NCBI RefSeq assembly: GCF_003674095.1
Contig: NZ_RDBF01000010.1
Span: 1-64,000, forward strand
Origin: Aeromicrobium phragmitis
GTDB taxonomy: Bacteria; Actinomycetota; Actinomycetes; Propionibacteriales; Nocardioidaceae
Direction of reading: 5' to 3'
Length of the DNA stretch: 64,000 nt
The notes under the pieces were generated by a model. That model did no database searches. It saw only the letters and a program-made list of their open reading frames with translations, and was not told where the DNA came from. Every line of letters begins with the position of its first letter. The first letter of the stretch is position 1. A program made the position numbers and the translations under genes. This document shows, in pieces, positions 51,453-61,304 of the stretch.

Positions 51453-52438
51453 AGGCTCGGCCGGGGTTCGTCCGGCACCGGCACCGCCCGGCCCTCGTGC
51501 AGCGAAGCGACGCCCGCGGCCGCGATCACCGTGGCGCGGTGCCCGTCCCAGGCAGTGGGGCCGACGGGGCTGCCGTCCAGCACCGAGTTCGCCCACGCAC
51601 CGAGCTCGAGCCGGTACGCATCGGCGAAGCGCGGCCGGAAATCGGCCGGGACCTCGGTGCCCGCCACGCCGCCGGTCGCATGAGTGACGACGGCGGGCGG
51701 CACGAGCGCCGCGGTCCCGGCGGTGCCGACCACCTCGCAGCGCACGTCATAGCCGTACGCGGCCTCGATGAACACCTCGACGGTCGACAACGCGCCGTTC
51801 GCGTGGCGCAGCACGGCGAGTTGCGGGTCGCGGAACCCTTCGGCGACGGGCGACGTGACCTCGATCTGCACGATCGGCGAATCGAGGAGCCACGGCACGA
51901 CATCGAGCTCGTGGATCATCGAGTTCACCACGATCCCCTCCGTCGTCGCGCTCGGATGCCCGACCCGGTTGCGATGGACGTTGTGCACGAGACGCGGCAC
52001 TCCCACCCGGCCGGCGGCGATCGCGTCCTTGAGCCTGAGGTAGCCCGGATCGAATCGGCGCATGAAGCCCACCGTGACGAGCCGACGATCCGCCGCCACT
52101 TCGGCGTCGACGACCGACCGCGATTCCTGCGGATCGGTGCCGAGCGGCTTCTCGCACAGCACGGGCAGACCTGCGGCGATCGCGGCGCGTGCCAGCGGTG
52201 CATGGGTCGGGTCGGGCGAGGCGATGATGAGAGCGTCCACCGTCCCTGCGTCGATGAGGTCGTCGGCCGATTCGGCCACGTCCGCACCGACGTCGGCCGC
52301 CAGCTGCTTGGCGCGGTCCACATCGAGGTCCTGCACCGCGACGACGCGTGCGGCGGGGACCCAGCGATGGAGGGTGCGGATGTGGTCGGCGCCCATCGCG
52401 CCCGTGCCGATCACGCCGACGCGCAGGCGCCGAGCCAT
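51443..52438 (-). CDS. iolG: Inositol 2-dehydrogenase-type oxidoreductase (Gfo/Idh/MocA)
   Basis: 331 residues. NAD-binding 'RVGVIGTGAMGADHIRTL', 'VLCEKPLGTDP' with the catalytic Lys of EKP, and 'MIHELDVVPWLLDS' with the HxxD active-site pair. Oxidises myo-inositol to scyllo-inosose, the first step of the pathway encoded by this cluster. It is the last gene of the iol operon. ATG 52438 is taken; GTG 52447, overlapping the iolA stop, is possible. Confidence 0.88.
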   Translation of the reverse strand: MARRLRVGVIGTGAMGADHIRTLHRWVPAARVVAVQDLDVDRAKQLAADVGADVAESADDLIDAGTVDALIIASPDPTHAPLARAAIAAGLPVLCEKPLGTDPQESRSVVDAEVAADRRLVTVGFMRRFDPGYLRLKDAIAAGRVGVPRLVHNVHRNRVGHPSATTEGIVVNSMIHELDVVPWLLDSPIVQIEVTSPVAEGFRDPQLAVLRHANGALSTVEVFIEAAYGYDVRCEVVGTAGTAALVPPAVVTHATGGVAGTEVPADFRPRFADAYRLELGAWANSVLDGSPVGPTAWDGHRATVIAAAGVASLHEGRAVPVPDEPRPSLYG

Positions 52439-52443
52439 CGCAT

Positions 52444-53940
52444 TCACCTCGCGGTCGGGAAGTTGAGGGCGGCCAGGGACTCCTCGGACACGTGCGGCCA
52501 GCGTTGCGTGACGACCTTGGCCCGTGTGTAGAACCGCACCCCCTCGGGACCGTGCACGTGGTGATCGCCGAACATGGAGTCCTTCCAGCCGCCGAACGAG
52601 TGGTACGCCATGGGCACGGGGATCGGCACGTTGATGCCGATCATGCCGACCTGCACGTCGCGTTGGAATCGCCGGGCGACCTCCCCGGACGACGTGAACA
52701 CGGCGGTGCCGTTGCCGTAGGGGTTGGCGTTGATCAGCGCCAGCGCCTCGTCGAGGCTGTCGACGCGCAGCACCGACAGCACGGGCCCGAAGATCTCGTC
52801 GGTGTAGACCGACATCTCGGTCGTGACGTGGTCGATGAGCGTCGGCCCCACGAAGAACCCGTTCTCGTGGCCGGGCACGGTGTGGTCGCGCCCGTCGACG
52901 ACGACTTTGGCGCCGGCGGCCTCGCCCTGTTCGACGTAGGAGACGACGCGGTCCCGGGCGGCGGCGGTGACCAGCGGCCCCATCTCGGCCTCCGGGTCGA
53001 GCCCGGGGCCCACGCGGACGTCGAGGGTGCGGTCGCGCAGCTTGTCGACGAGGGCGTCCGCGGCGGGTCCGACGGCCACGACGGCGGAGATCGCCATACA
53101 CCGCTGCCCGGCCGACCCGTACCCGGACGCGACCAGGTGGTCGGCCGCGAAGTCCAGGTCCGCGTCGGGCATGACGACGGCGTGGTTCTTCGCGCCACCG
53201 AGTGCTTGGACGCGCTTGCCGTTGCCGATGGCGCGATCGTGGACGTAGCGAGCAATGGGCGTCGACCCCACGAACGACACCGCGTCCACGTGCTCGTGAT
53301 CGAGGAGCGCGTCCACCGCGACCTTGTCGCCGTGCACGACGTTGAACACGCCGTCGGGGAGTCCCGCCTCCTGGTAGAGCCGGGCCACCAGATCCGAGGC
53401 GCCGGGCACGCGTTCGCTCGGCTTGAGCACGAACGTGTTGCCGCAGGCGATCGCCACCGGGTGCATCCACAACGGCACCATGATCGGGAAGTTGAACGGC
53501 GTGATGCCGGCGACCACGCCGAGGGGCTGCCGGAACGAGTGGGAGTCCACGCCGCCGGAGACCTGGTCGTTGTACTCACCCTTGAGCAGGTGGGGGATGC
53601 CGCAGGCGAACTCGACGACCTCGCGCCCGCGCACGACCTCGCCGCGCGCGTCGTCCAGCGTCTTGCCGTGCTCGGAGCTGATCACGGTGGCGAGTTCGTC
53701 CTCGTGGCGCACGAGAAGCTCGCGGAAGGCGAACATCACGCGCGAGCGCGTGGTCAGCGAGGCCTGCGACCACGACGAGAACGCCTCGCGCGCGGCAGCC
53801 ACGGCCGTGTCGACGTCCTGCTCGTCGGCGAGCCGCACCTGCCGGGCCGCGACGCCCTCGGCGGGGTCGAAGACGTCCTGTGTCCTCGCGCTGCGGCCGG
53901 TCTCGTGCCGGCCGGCGATCCAGTGATCGTACGTGTGCAT
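52444..53940 (-). CDS. iolA: (Methyl)malonate-semialdehyde dehydrogenase, CoA-acylating
   Basis: 498 residues of the aldehyde dehydrogenase fold: '[20 protein letters not shown]', 'SVNF'-type cofactor region '[19 protein letters not shown]', '[20 protein letters not shown]' and the catalytic Cys in '[15 protein letters not shown]'. The GQRCMA form is diagnostic of MmsA/IolA. It converts malonic semialdehyde to acetyl-CoA at the end of inositol breakdown. One base separates it from iolD. Confidence 0.93.
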   Translation of the reverse strand: MHTYDHWIAGRHETGRSARTQDVFDPAEGVAARQVRLADEQDVDTAVAAAREAFSSWSQASLTTRSRVMFAFRELLVRHEDELATVISSEHGKTLDDARGEVVRGREVVEFACGIPHLLKGEYNDQVSGGVDSHSFRQPLGVVAGITPFNFPIMVPLWMHPVAIACGNTFVLKPSERVPGASDLVARLYQEAGLPDGVFNVVHGDKVAVDALLDHEHVDAVSFVGSTPIARYVHDRAIGNGKRVQALGGAKNHAVVMPDADLDFAADHLVASGYGSAGQRCMAISAVVAVGPAADALVDKLRDRTLDVRVGPGLDPEAEMGPLVTAAARDRVVSYVEQGEAAGAKVVVDGRDHTVPGHENGFFVGPTLIDHVTTEMSVYTDEIFGPVLSVLRVDSLDEALALINANPYGNGTAVFTSSGEVARRFQRDVQVGMIGINVPIPVPMAYHSFGGWKDSMFGDHHVHGPEGVRFYTRAKVVTQRWPHVSEESLAALNFPTAR

Positions 53941-53941
53941 G

Positions 53942-55861
53942 TCAGTCGTTCCTCTCCATCGGAGTCAGATGGGGTCGCTGCTCGCTCTTGTGCTTCTCGT
54001 AGACCGCGCGGGCGTCGCGGGTGGAGGCGAGCGCGGACACCTCGGCGACCGGAACGTCCCACCAGGCGGGGGAGTCCGGCGCGGGGACGAGCGGATCGGT
54101 CTCCACGTGGATGACCGTCGTCCGCGTCGCCTTCTTGGCGGTGAGCACCGCCGCACGCAGCGCTTCGGGGTTCTCGGCGCGGATGACGTCGGCACCGAGG
54201 CTCGCGGCGTTGGCGGCGAGGTCGACGGGGAGGACCTCACCGTCGAGCCCGGACGCGGTGCGCTCGCGGTACCGCGTGCCGAACCGCTGCGACCCGAGGG
54301 AGTCCGACAGCGCGCCGATCGAGGCGAAGCCGTGGTTCTGCACCAGGATGACGATGAGCTTGCGGTTCTCCTGCACGGAGGTGACCAGCTCGCTGTTCAT
54401 CATCAGGTACGAGCCGTCGCCGACGAGCACGAACACGTCGCGGTCGTCCACCTCGTCATCGACCGCCATGGCCACGCCGAGCCCGCCGGGGATCTCGTAG
54501 CCCATGCAGGAGAATCCGTACTCGACGTGATAACCCTTGCGGTCCCGGGTGCGCCAGAGCTTGTGCAGATCGCCGGGCATGGAGCCGGCGGCGCAGACCA
54601 CCACGTCGCGCGGCTCGGACACCTCGTTGACCGTTCCGAGGACCCGCGATTGCGCCAGCAGCGGCCCGTGCTCTCGCTGGTAGGCGCTCTCGACCGTGCG
54701 GTCCCACTCGCGGGCCAGGTCCGTCGCCCGTTGGGTGTGGGCAGGATCGGCTCGCCAGCCGTCCAACGCATCGGTCAGGGTCTCCAGCCCGAGCCGCGCG
54801 TCCGCCACGAGGGGGAGGGCGGACAGTTTGTGGGCGTCGAAGGAGGCGACGTTGAGGTTGACGAACCGCACGTCGGGGTGCGCGAAGACGGTGCGCGATG
54901 CCGTGGTGAAGTCGCTGTACCGGGTGCCGACGCCAATGATCAGGTCGGCTTCGGCCGCCAGCGCGTCGGCCGCGGTCGTCCCGGTCGCCCCGATGGCGCC
55001 GACCGATTGCGGGTGGTCGTAGGGGAGTGCCCCTTTGCCGGCCTGGGTCTCTGCCACCGGGACCCCGGTCACCTCGGCGAACCGGCGCAGAGCGTCGTTC
55101 GCATCGGCGTAGGTCGTGCCACCGCCGGCGACGACGAGCGGCCGCTGCGCCGAGGTGATGGCTGCCACCGCCCGCTCGACCATGTCGGGTTCGGGGACGG
55201 GACGGGCCACGTGCCACACGCGGTCGGCGAACAGGTCGGCCGGCCAGTCGTACGCCTCGGCCTGGACATCTTGCGGCAGCGCGAGAGTGACGGCACCGGT
55301 CTCGGCCGGGTCGGTCAGCACGCGCATCGCCTGAAGCAGTGCCGAGGGGAGCTGTTCGGGACGGTCGATGCGGTCGAAGTACTTCGACACAGGGCGAAAC
55401 GCCTCGTTCACCGAGACGTCGCCCGCCCGCGGGTCCTCGAGCTCCTGCAGGACCGGATTGGCGACCCGAGTGGCGAACGTGTCCCCGGGCAGCAGCAGGA
55501 CCGGCAGTCGGTTGATGGTCGCCAGGGCCGCGCCGGTGACCATGTTCGTCGAGCCCGGCCCGACGGATGCCGTGACGGCGAAGGCGGCGAGCCGATCGCG
55601 GTGCCGGGCGTAGGCGACGGCGGCGTGCACCATCGCCTGTTCGTTGCGCCCCTGGTGGTACCGCAGGGCGTGCGGAGCGCGTCCGGCGTTGCGGTCCAGC
55701 TCGCGTTCCAGCAGTGCCTCGCCGATTCCGGCGACGTTCCCGTGGCCGAAGATCCCCCAGCAGCCGGCGAAGAACCGCTGCGTGCGTCCGTCACGCTCGA
55801 CCGATTGGACCTCGAGGAACCGGACGACCGCCTGCGCGACGGTGAGTCGGACGGTGCTCAT
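53942..55861 (-). CDS. iolD: 3D-trihydroxycyclohexane-1,2-dione hydrolase (ThDP-dependent)
   Basis: 639 residues from ATG 55861, overlapping the iolB stop. The thiamine enzyme motifs are complete: the N-terminal PYR domain ('[20 protein letters not shown]', the ThDP-activating Glu), a central domain with '[20 protein letters not shown]', and a PP domain with '[20 protein letters not shown]' and '[20 protein letters not shown]' (GDG...N). It opens the ring of the dione to 5-deoxy-glucuronate. Confidence 0.95.
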   Translation of the reverse strand: MSTVRLTVAQAVVRFLEVQSVERDGRTQRFFAGCWGIFGHGNVAGIGEALLERELDRNAGRAPHALRYHQGRNEQAMVHAAVAYARHRDRLAAFAVTASVGPGSTNMVTGAALATINRLPVLLLPGDTFATRVANPVLQELEDPRAGDVSVNEAFRPVSKYFDRIDRPEQLPSALLQAMRVLTDPAETGAVTLALPQDVQAEAYDWPADLFADRVWHVARPVPEPDMVERAVAAITSAQRPLVVAGGGTTYADANDALRRFAEVTGVPVAETQAGKGALPYDHPQSVGAIGATGTTAADALAAEADLIIGVGTRYSDFTTASRTVFAHPDVRFVNLNVASFDAHKLSALPLVADARLGLETLTDALDGWRADPAHTQRATDLAREWDRTVESAYQREHGPLLAQSRVLGTVNEVSEPRDVVVCAAGSMPGDLHKLWRTRDRKGYHVEYGFSCMGYEIPGGLGVAMAVDDEVDDRDVFVLVGDGSYLMMNSELVTSVQENRKLIVILVQNHGFASIGALSDSLGSQRFGTRYRERTASGLDGEVLPVDLAANAASLGADVIRAENPEALRAAVLTAKKATRTTVIHVETDPLVPAPDSPAWWDVPVAEVSALASTRDARAVYEKHKSEQRPHLTPMERND

Positions 55862-56742
55862 GACGTGCGCTCCTGTTCGTGGAGGGGGAGACGAGGATCG
55901 ATCGGCTGGTCCTCCCACGTGCCCCGCACCCAGGCGTGGGCCGGGTCGTCGCAGATCAGCCACGCCCGCACGGGGCCGGGACCGGCCATCACGTTGAGGT
56001 AGTACAAGTCGTAGCCCGGCACCGCCATCGAGGGGCCGTGCCATCCGTCGGGAATGAGGACGACATCACCCGTGCGCACCTCGGCCAGGATGTCGGTCGT
56101 CGAGCGCTCGTGCCCGTACACCCGCTGGTACGCCATCCCAGGCCCGGCGGGACCGTCGGCGACCTCGAAGTAGTAGATCTCCTCGAGCCGCGTCTCGGCT
56201 CCGTCGCGCTCCTCGTCGTGCTTGTGCGGCGGGTACGAGGACCAGTTGCCGCCGGGTGTGATGACCTCACAGGCGATCATCCGGTCGGCGTCGAGGACAC
56301 CGGGAACGCCGAAGTTGTGCACCTGCCGGCTCGCCTGGCCCGCGCCACGCAGTTCGACGGGCACCCGCTCCGCAGGCAGGTAGGCGGTCGGCAACCGGCG
56401 TTCGCACCGAGCGGTCGCGATGGCGAACCGCCCGCCGGCGTCGCTCGTGATGGTGAGGGTCGCGCCGCGCCCTGCGTAGACGACGTCACTCGGGCCGGCG
56501 AAGACGTCACGACGACCGACGAGTTCGAACCGCTCGTCGTCGACCGTCACGGTGGCCGACCCGGACAGCGAGAGCACCATGGCCTCGTCGTCCTCGAGCC
56601 GGTGATCGATCGTTTGACCAGCGGCCACGCTCACGACGAGGAGGCCGCTGTGGTCCCACCGGGCGGTCTCGGGTGTGACGGTCAGTTCGGTGGCGCCGTG
56701 GCTCGTGCTGCCGGCGCGGACGAGGTGCTGCGTGCTGGTCAC
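55858..56742 (-). CDS. iolB: 5-deoxy-glucuronate isomerase
   Basis: 294 residues starting at GTG 56742: a bicupin, with 'GNWSSYPPHKHDEERDGAET' (metal His-x-His and Glu), 'EEIYYFEVADGPAGPGMAYQ', and 'GDVVLIPDGWHGPSMAVPGY'. Interconverts 5-deoxy-glucuronate and 5-dehydro-2-deoxygluconate. Overlaps genes on both sides by 4 bases. Confidence 0.95.
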   Translation of the reverse strand: MTSTQHLVRAGSTSHGATELTVTPETARWDHSGLLVVSVAAGQTIDHRLEDDEAMVLSLSGSATVTVDDERFELVGRRDVFAGPSDVVYAGRGATLTITSDAGGRFAIATARCERRLPTAYLPAERVPVELRGAGQASRQVHNFGVPGVLDADRMIACEVITPGGNWSSYPPHKHDEERDGAETRLEEIYYFEVADGPAGPGMAYQRVYGHERSTTDILAEVRTGDVVLIPDGWHGPSMAVPGYDLYYLNVMAGPGPVRAWLICDDPAHAWVRGTWEDQPIDPRLPLHEQERTS

Positions 56743-57611
56743 ATCATCTCCACGATCGAATCGACAGCCCGCTCGACCTCACCGTCGGGCGGGTAGAGCA
56801 GGGAACGGCCGATGGCCATGCCGCGGACCGTCGGGTTCTTGAGCGCCGCGGACCACGCGGCGAACTGCTCGCTCTGGTTGGCCGCGACCTCCCCGCCGAG
56901 CAGCATGACCGGAAGGGTCGTCGCGGCCAGGACGGCGTTCATGTCCTCCACCACCGGGAGCTTGAGCCAGGTGTGGGCGGACGTGGAGGCCAGTCCGGCG
57001 GCGACCGTCGCCGACCGGATGACGGCCTCGGTGGTCAGCTCGTTGACCAGCCGGCCCTCGGGCGTGCGGTGAGAGATGAACGGCTCGACCATCGCCATGA
57101 GGCCGAGGTCGGAGAGTTCCTCGACCATGCGCGCACAGTTCTCCAGGGTCTGGGACGTGGCGGGATCGCTCGGGTCGATCCGCAGCAGCATCTTGCCGCC
57201 CTGAAGGCCGCGAGCGGCGATCGCTCCGGGCCGGTACGCGGTGAACCGGTCGTCGATCTCGAAGACCGTCCCGGCCAGCCCGCCGCGGTTCATCGAACCG
57301 ATGACGACCTTGTGGTCCAGCGCGCCCAGCAGCAGCAGATCCTCCACGATGTCCGCGGTCGCGAGCACACCGTCGACGCCCGGGCGCGACAACGCGCGCA
57401 CGAGGCGGTCCAGGAGATCGGCGCGGTCGGCCATCGCGAGGCTGCGCGCTCCGGCTTTCAGCGCGCCGCGCGCCGGGTGGTCGGCGGCGACGATGAGGAG
57501 CCGGCCGGTGCGCCCGGTCAGGCCGACGGGTCGGGCGCGCTCCTGAGCGAGTCGAACGATCTTCTCCGGCTCGTCGACGCGGGTGCGCACGATGGCGTCG
57601 ACGTCGATCAT
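56739..57611 (-). CDS. DeoC/LacD-type aldolase of the inositol pathway
   Basis: 290 residues from ATG 57611. TIM-barrel features: 'LLIVAADHPARGALKAG', 'VDGVLATADIVEDLLLLGAL', 'GGKMLLRIDPSDPATSQTLE' (a Lys in the Schiff-base region), 'MVEPFISHRTPEGRLVNELT' and 'LKLPVVEDMNAVLAATTLPV'. It lies between iolC and iolB with 4-base overlaps, exactly where the cleavage of 5-dehydro-2-deoxygluconate-6-phosphate to DHAP and malonic semialdehyde is needed. It would replace the unrelated class II IolJ of Bacillus. This role is by position. Confidence 0.8.
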   Translation of the reverse strand: MIDVDAIVRTRVDEPEKIVRLAQERARPVGLTGRTGRLLIVAADHPARGALKAGARSLAMADRADLLDRLVRALSRPGVDGVLATADIVEDLLLLGALDHKVVIGSMNRGGLAGTVFEIDDRFTAYRPGAIAARGLQGGKMLLRIDPSDPATSQTLENCARMVEELSDLGLMAMVEPFISHRTPEGRLVNELTTEAVIRSATVAAGLASTSAHTWLKLPVVEDMNAVLAATTLPVMLLGGEVAANQSEQFAAWSAALKNPTVRGMAIGRSLLYPPDGEVERAVDSIVEMM

Positions 57612-58564
57612 GACGCCCTCTGCGCGTGTTCGGCGAGCAGCCGCTCGACGGTGGAGGTGTCGGGCATCGCGTCGGCACACGCCAGTTGCGTCGCTACGTA
57701 CGCTCCGGCGGCGTTGGCGAAGTCGAGCAGCCGCTGCAGCGGCCAGTCCGCGAGCAGGCCGTGGCACAGCGCCCCACCGAAGGCATCGCCCGCTCCGAGG
57801 CCGTTGACGACGTCGACCCGGATCGGCTTCGACACCGTCTGCTCGTCCGCGCGCGACCCGAGCACGCCGTCCGGCCCCTGCTTGACCACCGCGAGCTCGA
57901 CACCGCGGTCGTGCAGCGCTGCGGCCGCCGCTGACGCGTCGCCTTCGCCCACGGCCACCCGGCACTCCTCACGATTGCCGACGGCGACCGTGGCGTAGGG
58001 CAGCGCTTCGGCGATGATCTCGGTCGCCTGCTCGGGCGAGTCCCAGAACATCGGCCGATAGTCGAGATCGACGACGGTGATGCCCCGGCGGCCCCGGGCT
58101 CGCAGCGCCGTGAGGGTCGCCTCCGCGCTCGGTTCCTGGGACAGCCCGGTGACGGTGACCCAGAAGATGTCCGCCTCGCGAACCGCGTCGAGGTCGAGTT
58201 CGTCCCCGCGGATCTGGAGGTCCGGCGCCGAGGGCCGGCGATAGAAGTAGAGGGGGAAGTCGTCTGGCGGGAAGATCTCGCAGAACGCGACCGGCGTGGG
58301 GAGGTCAGTGACCCTGGTGACGAACCGGGGGTCGACGCCGAAGTCCGCGATGGCCCGGCGCACGAACCGCCCGAACGGATCGTCGCCGGTGCGGGTGATC
58401 ACCGCGCTGTGCCGACCGTGTCGCGCGGCGGCGACGGCCACGTTGGTCGGCGAACCGCCGAGGTACTTGCCGAAGGACTCGACGTCCTCGAGGCCGACGC
58501 CCACCTGATGCGGATAGACGTCGACGCTGCACCGGCCCATGGTGAGGACCTCGAACGTGGTCAT
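57608..58564 (-). CDS. iolC: 5-dehydro-2-deoxygluconokinase (PfkB family)
   Basis: 318 residues. PfkB signature 1 'FGKYLGGSPTNVAVAAARHG' and signature 2 'DVVNGLGAGDAFGGALCHGL' with the catalytic Asp of GAGD. 'TMGRCSVDVYPHQVG' at the N-terminus is typical of IolC. Phosphorylates 5-dehydro-2-deoxygluconate. Overlaps iolE and the aldolase gene. Confidence 0.94.
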   Translation of the reverse strand: MTTFEVLTMGRCSVDVYPHQVGVGLEDVESFGKYLGGSPTNVAVAAARHGRHSAVITRTGDDPFGRFVRRAIADFGVDPRFVTRVTDLPTPVAFCEIFPPDDFPLYFYRRPSAPDLQIRGDELDLDAVREADIFWVTVTGLSQEPSAEATLTALRARGRRGITVVDLDYRPMFWDSPEQATEIIAEALPYATVAVGNREECRVAVGEGDASAAAAALHDRGVELAVVKQGPDGVLGSRADEQTVSKPIRVDVVNGLGAGDAFGGALCHGLLADWPLQRLLDFANAAGAYVATQLACADAMPDTSTVERLLAEHAQRAS

Positions 58565-59436
58565 GACGCCACCTGCAGCACGTAGTCGCGGCTCGCGCGG
58601 ACGTCACTCAGCGGCCGCTCTCCGTCGGGAGCCCCCGACAGCTTGATGTCCTGCTCGAGGACGTACCAGCCGGCGTAGCCGTGGTGACGCAGCGCCCGGA
58701 TCATGCGGGCGATCTCGACGTCGCCCGAGCCGAGCGGCCGGAAGAGCCCGGCGGCGACCGCGTCGCCGAAGGGGCGTTCGCCGAGCAGAACCTCGTGTGC
58801 GAGCTTGGCGTCGACGTCCTTGAGGTGGACGTGGGCGACCCGCTCCGGGTGCCGCTCGACCAAGGCGACCGGGTCGGCACCGCCGACCAGGAGGTGGCCG
58901 GTGTCGACGCACAAGCCGATCCGCGAGCCGGCGAGCACGCGCTCGACCTCGTCGGACGTCTGCACCATCGTGCCGACGTGCGGATGGATGGCCGCGACGA
59001 CGCCGCGCTCGGCCGCGCGGTCGGCGATGCGGTCGAGGTTCGTCAGCAGCGTGCGCCACTGGCCGGCGTCGAGATCGGGCCGCGCGTCGTACCCGTCGGC
59101 GCCGCTGGCCGCGGCCACCACGACCACTTCGGCCCCGCAGGCCCGAAGTGCGTCGATGAACCGGTCGACGACGGGCAGCGGGTCGGCCGCGGCATCGTGG
59201 AGGAGCACGGGGAGGAAACCGCCGACCGCGCGCAGTCCGTACGCGGCGAGCGTGGCGGCCTTCTCGGCCGGATCGTCAGGAAGGAAGCCGTCCGGTCCGA
59301 ACTCGGTCGCCTCGATGCCGAGATCCTGCATCTGCGTGAGCACCTGCTCGGGAGCGAGTTGATGGCCCCAGCCGGGGACTTCGCTGACACCCCAGGAGAT
59401 CGGGGCCGCGGCGATGCGGACGGGCGGGTGAGTCAC
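58561..59436 (-). CDS. iolE: myo-Inosose-2 dehydratase
   Basis: 291 residues from GTG 59436, with a TGGAGGA box upstream. Xylose-isomerase-like TIM barrel: 'RIAAAPISWGVSEVPGWGHQ', 'EATEFGPDGFLPDD', 'AIHPHVGTMVQTSDEVERVL', 'GLCVDTGHLLVGGADPVAL' and 'VAHVHLKDVDAKLAHEVL'. Removes water from scyllo-inosose. First gene of the seven-gene operon, facing the GntR regulator. Confidence 0.92.
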   Translation of the reverse strand: MTHPPVRIAAAPISWGVSEVPGWGHQLAPEQVLTQMQDLGIEATEFGPDGFLPDDPAEKAATLAAYGLRAVGGFLPVLLHDAAADPLPVVDRFIDALRACGAEVVVVAAASGADGYDARPDLDAGQWRTLLTNLDRIADRAAERGVVAAIHPHVGTMVQTSDEVERVLAGSRIGLCVDTGHLLVGGADPVALVERHPERVAHVHLKDVDAKLAHEVLLGERPFGDAVAAGLFRPLGSGDVEIARMIRALRHHGYAGWYVLEQDIKLSGAPDGERPLSDVRASRDYVLQVAS

Positions 59437-59500
59437 GGCGTCCTCCAGGTGTGATGTGAGCCACGATGCGGTCCCAGTGTCGGACGCCCGCTTGCCCGCT

Positions 59501-59550
59501 GTCAATGCTTTGTCAGGACATATTGACGTAGAGGCAAACGCCGTTAGGCT
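59501..59550. promoter_or_regulatory. Divergent iol control region with inverted repeat
   Basis: GTCAAT at 59501-59506 and ATTGAC at 59522-59527 form an inverted repeat around TGTCAGGACA-like bases. Rightward promoter: TTGACG 59523-59528, 16-base spacer, TAGGCT 59545-59550, transcript start at the regulator's ATG (leaderless). Leftward: TTGACA (complement of 59500-59505) with a weak GACACT at 18 bases. Each repeat arm overlaps one -35 box, as expected for an operator controlling both directions. Confidence 0.6.
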
Positions 59551-59556
59551 GTCGCC

Positions 59557-60294
59557 ATGTCGGACAGCCTCTCGATCACCCTCGATCGCTCCAGCCCCGT
59601 GCCCCTGTACCACCAGGTGGCCCAGCAGCTGGAGCTGGCGATCCGGCAGGGCGTGCTCGCTCCGGGGGACAAGATCGACAACGAGATCGCCCTGGCCAAT
59701 ACCCTCGGGCTGTCACGGCCGACGATGCGCCAGGCGATCCAGACCCTCGTCGACAAGGGGATGCTCGTTCGCAAGCGCGGCGTCGGCACCCAGGTCGTGC
59801 ACGGCAAGATCCGCCGCAATGTCGAGCTGACGAGCCTGTACGACGATCTGGCGGCCGCAGGGCAGCAGCAACGCACCGAGGTGTTGGCCCTGCGCCGAGA
59901 GCACGCCGACGAGACGACCGCTGCCCAGCTGCGGCTTGCCGCCGGCGACGATATCTGGACGCTCCACCGGTTGCGGTTCGTGAACGACGAGCCCCTCGCG
60001 TTGCTGCGCAATCATCTGCCTGCGGCGCTCGTGGACCTCACCGACGTCGACCTCGCCTCCTCGGGCCTGTACGAACACCTGCGACGCGCGGGTGTCCACT
60101 TGCGCGTCGCCGAGCAGCGCATCGGGGCCAAGGCCGCCGACGACCAGGAACGTGAACTGCTGGCGTCGGGCGACGTGCCGCTACTGACCATGGAGCGGAC
60201 GGCGTTCAACGACGCCGGCTCCGTGATCGAGTACGGGCATCACGTCTACCGATCCGACCTCTACGCCTTCGAGATCACCCTCGTCGACCGCTGA
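59557..60294 (+). CDS. iolR: GntR-family regulator of the iol operon
   Basis: 245 residues. N-terminal winged helix (about 12-78): 'PLYHQVAQQLELAIRQGVLA', 'PGDKIDNEIALANTLGLSRP' and 'TMRQAIQTLVDKGMLVRKRG'. C-terminal UTRA ligand domain (about 100-240): 'LRFVNDEPLALLRNHLPAAL' and 'FNDAGSVIEYGHHVYRSDLY'. In Corynebacterium a GntR protein named IolR represses inositol genes; the divergent position here supports the same role. The ligand is probably an inositol breakdown intermediate. Confidence 0.85.
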   Translation: MSDSLSITLDRSSPVPLYHQVAQQLELAIRQGVLAPGDKIDNEIALANTLGLSRPTMRQAIQTLVDKGMLVRKRGVGTQVVHGKIRRNVELTSLYDDLAAAGQQQRTEVLALRREHADETTAAQLRLAAGDDIWTLHRLRFVNDEPLALLRNHLPAALVDLTDVDLASSGLYEHLRRAGVHLRVAEQRIGAKAADDQERELLASGDVPLLTMERTAFNDAGSVIEYGHHVYRSDLYAFEITLVDR

Positions 60295-60585
60295 CCGCTC
60301 GACCGCCCGCGAGGCGCGCCCCCGACCGATACGCGTGCGAGTTTGGCCTTCCCGGCCGCTCGGTCACTGTCCGCGCGCTGCCCGAGTGCAGCCAGTGACG
60401 TCCGCGGCTTCAAATCCGGCGCGCGCCCCTGTAGCTGTCGGCTGGGTGTGAGGCGCCGTCTTCGAAGTACTTCCGAGGCGCCTGCCCGCGGTCGCAGCCG
60501 AGGAACTTCACGACGCTCCAAGGAACGCGTTCACCCCAACCGGTTGAGCCACCAATGTGAGTCTTCGGACATCCCGGCGGTTCAA
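60295..60585. other. Gene-free stretch with a doubtful 61-codon frame
   Basis: 291 bases between the GntR gene and the convergent XRE gene. A leftward frame at 60410-60595 would encode 'VPWSVVKFLGCDRGQAPRKY' and similar, but it has no ribosome site, overlaps the XRE stop and matches nothing I know. No repeat of family A or B and no clear terminator is visible. Confidence 0.5.
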
Positions 60586-61176
60586 TCACGGGCATTGCGG
60601 GTCGCTGCGTGTGCGGAGGTGGATGCGTTCACCTTGCTTTCCGAAGAGGCTGAGCAGTTCGACCGGCCCGCGGCCGGTAGAGCCAAACCAGTGGGGATGC
60701 TGGGTGTCGAACTCAGCTACCTCACCAGGGCCGAGGGCGAGATCGTAATCGCCGAGGATCAGTCGCAGCGTTCCGCTGAGCACATAGAGCCATTCGTGTC
60801 CGGTGTGAGTTCTGATGTGGGGTTCGCTCTCGCTGCTGGGAATGGTGAGCTTGAACGCCTTGGGTTCGCCTTGGACCCTCGTCAGCGGTACGAACGTCCG
60901 CCTGCCCGAGCGCGCGGGCGCTTGCGGAACCCGGGGGTCGAGCACGCGTGGCGCTGCGACGAGTTCATCAAGCGGAACGGCCAGTACCGCGGCAATGGGG
61001 AGCAAGAGTTCCAGGCTGGGTTTCCGGTGGCCCGATTCGAGCCGGGAAAGGGTGCTCTTCGAGATGCCTGTCTCTGCGGCGATGTCGCTCAACGACAGGC
61101 CACGTTTTTCACGCAGCCTTCGTATCCTCGCGGGAACCTGTTCGAGGGTTGCTGCGACGGCAGGCATGGATTCCAT
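60586..61176 (-). CDS. XRE/cupin transcriptional regulator
   Basis: 196 residues from ATG 61176. HTH at about 14-68: 'RIRRLREKRGLSLSDIAAET', 'GISKSTLSRLESGHRKPSLE'. The C-terminal cupin (~115-190) has 'RTHTGHEWLYVLSGTLRLIL', 'LALGPGEVAEFDTQHPHWFG'. Such proteins sense small molecules with the cupin. Divergent from the DUF2938-MFS pair, which it presumably controls. A partial family A end (ACTCGACCACC) lies just upstream of the start at about 61182-61192. Confidence 0.88.
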   Translation of the reverse strand: MESMPAVAATLEQVPARIRRLREKRGLSLSDIAAETGISKSTLSRLESGHRKPSLELLLPIAAVLAVPLDELVAAPRVLDPRVPQAPARSGRRTFVPLTRVQGEPKAFKLTIPSSESEPHIRTHTGHEWLYVLSGTLRLILGDYDLALGPGEVAEFDTQHPHWFGSTGRGPVELLSLFGKQGERIHLRTRSDPQCP

Positions 61177-61304
61177 AGCCCTACTCGACCACCTCGTTGC
61201 CGTTTCAGCAACGATTGTTGCAACATCTAGTCTGCGTGGGGAGTCTCGATTCCGCGGCCCGGGCCAGTCTCGGCCGGCGCGCTTAGCAATCGAGAGGAAC
61301 ATCG

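Noticed and set aside
60410..60595. Small gene of 61 codons
   Set aside because: No ribosome site, overlaps the neighbouring stop codon and has no recognisable features.
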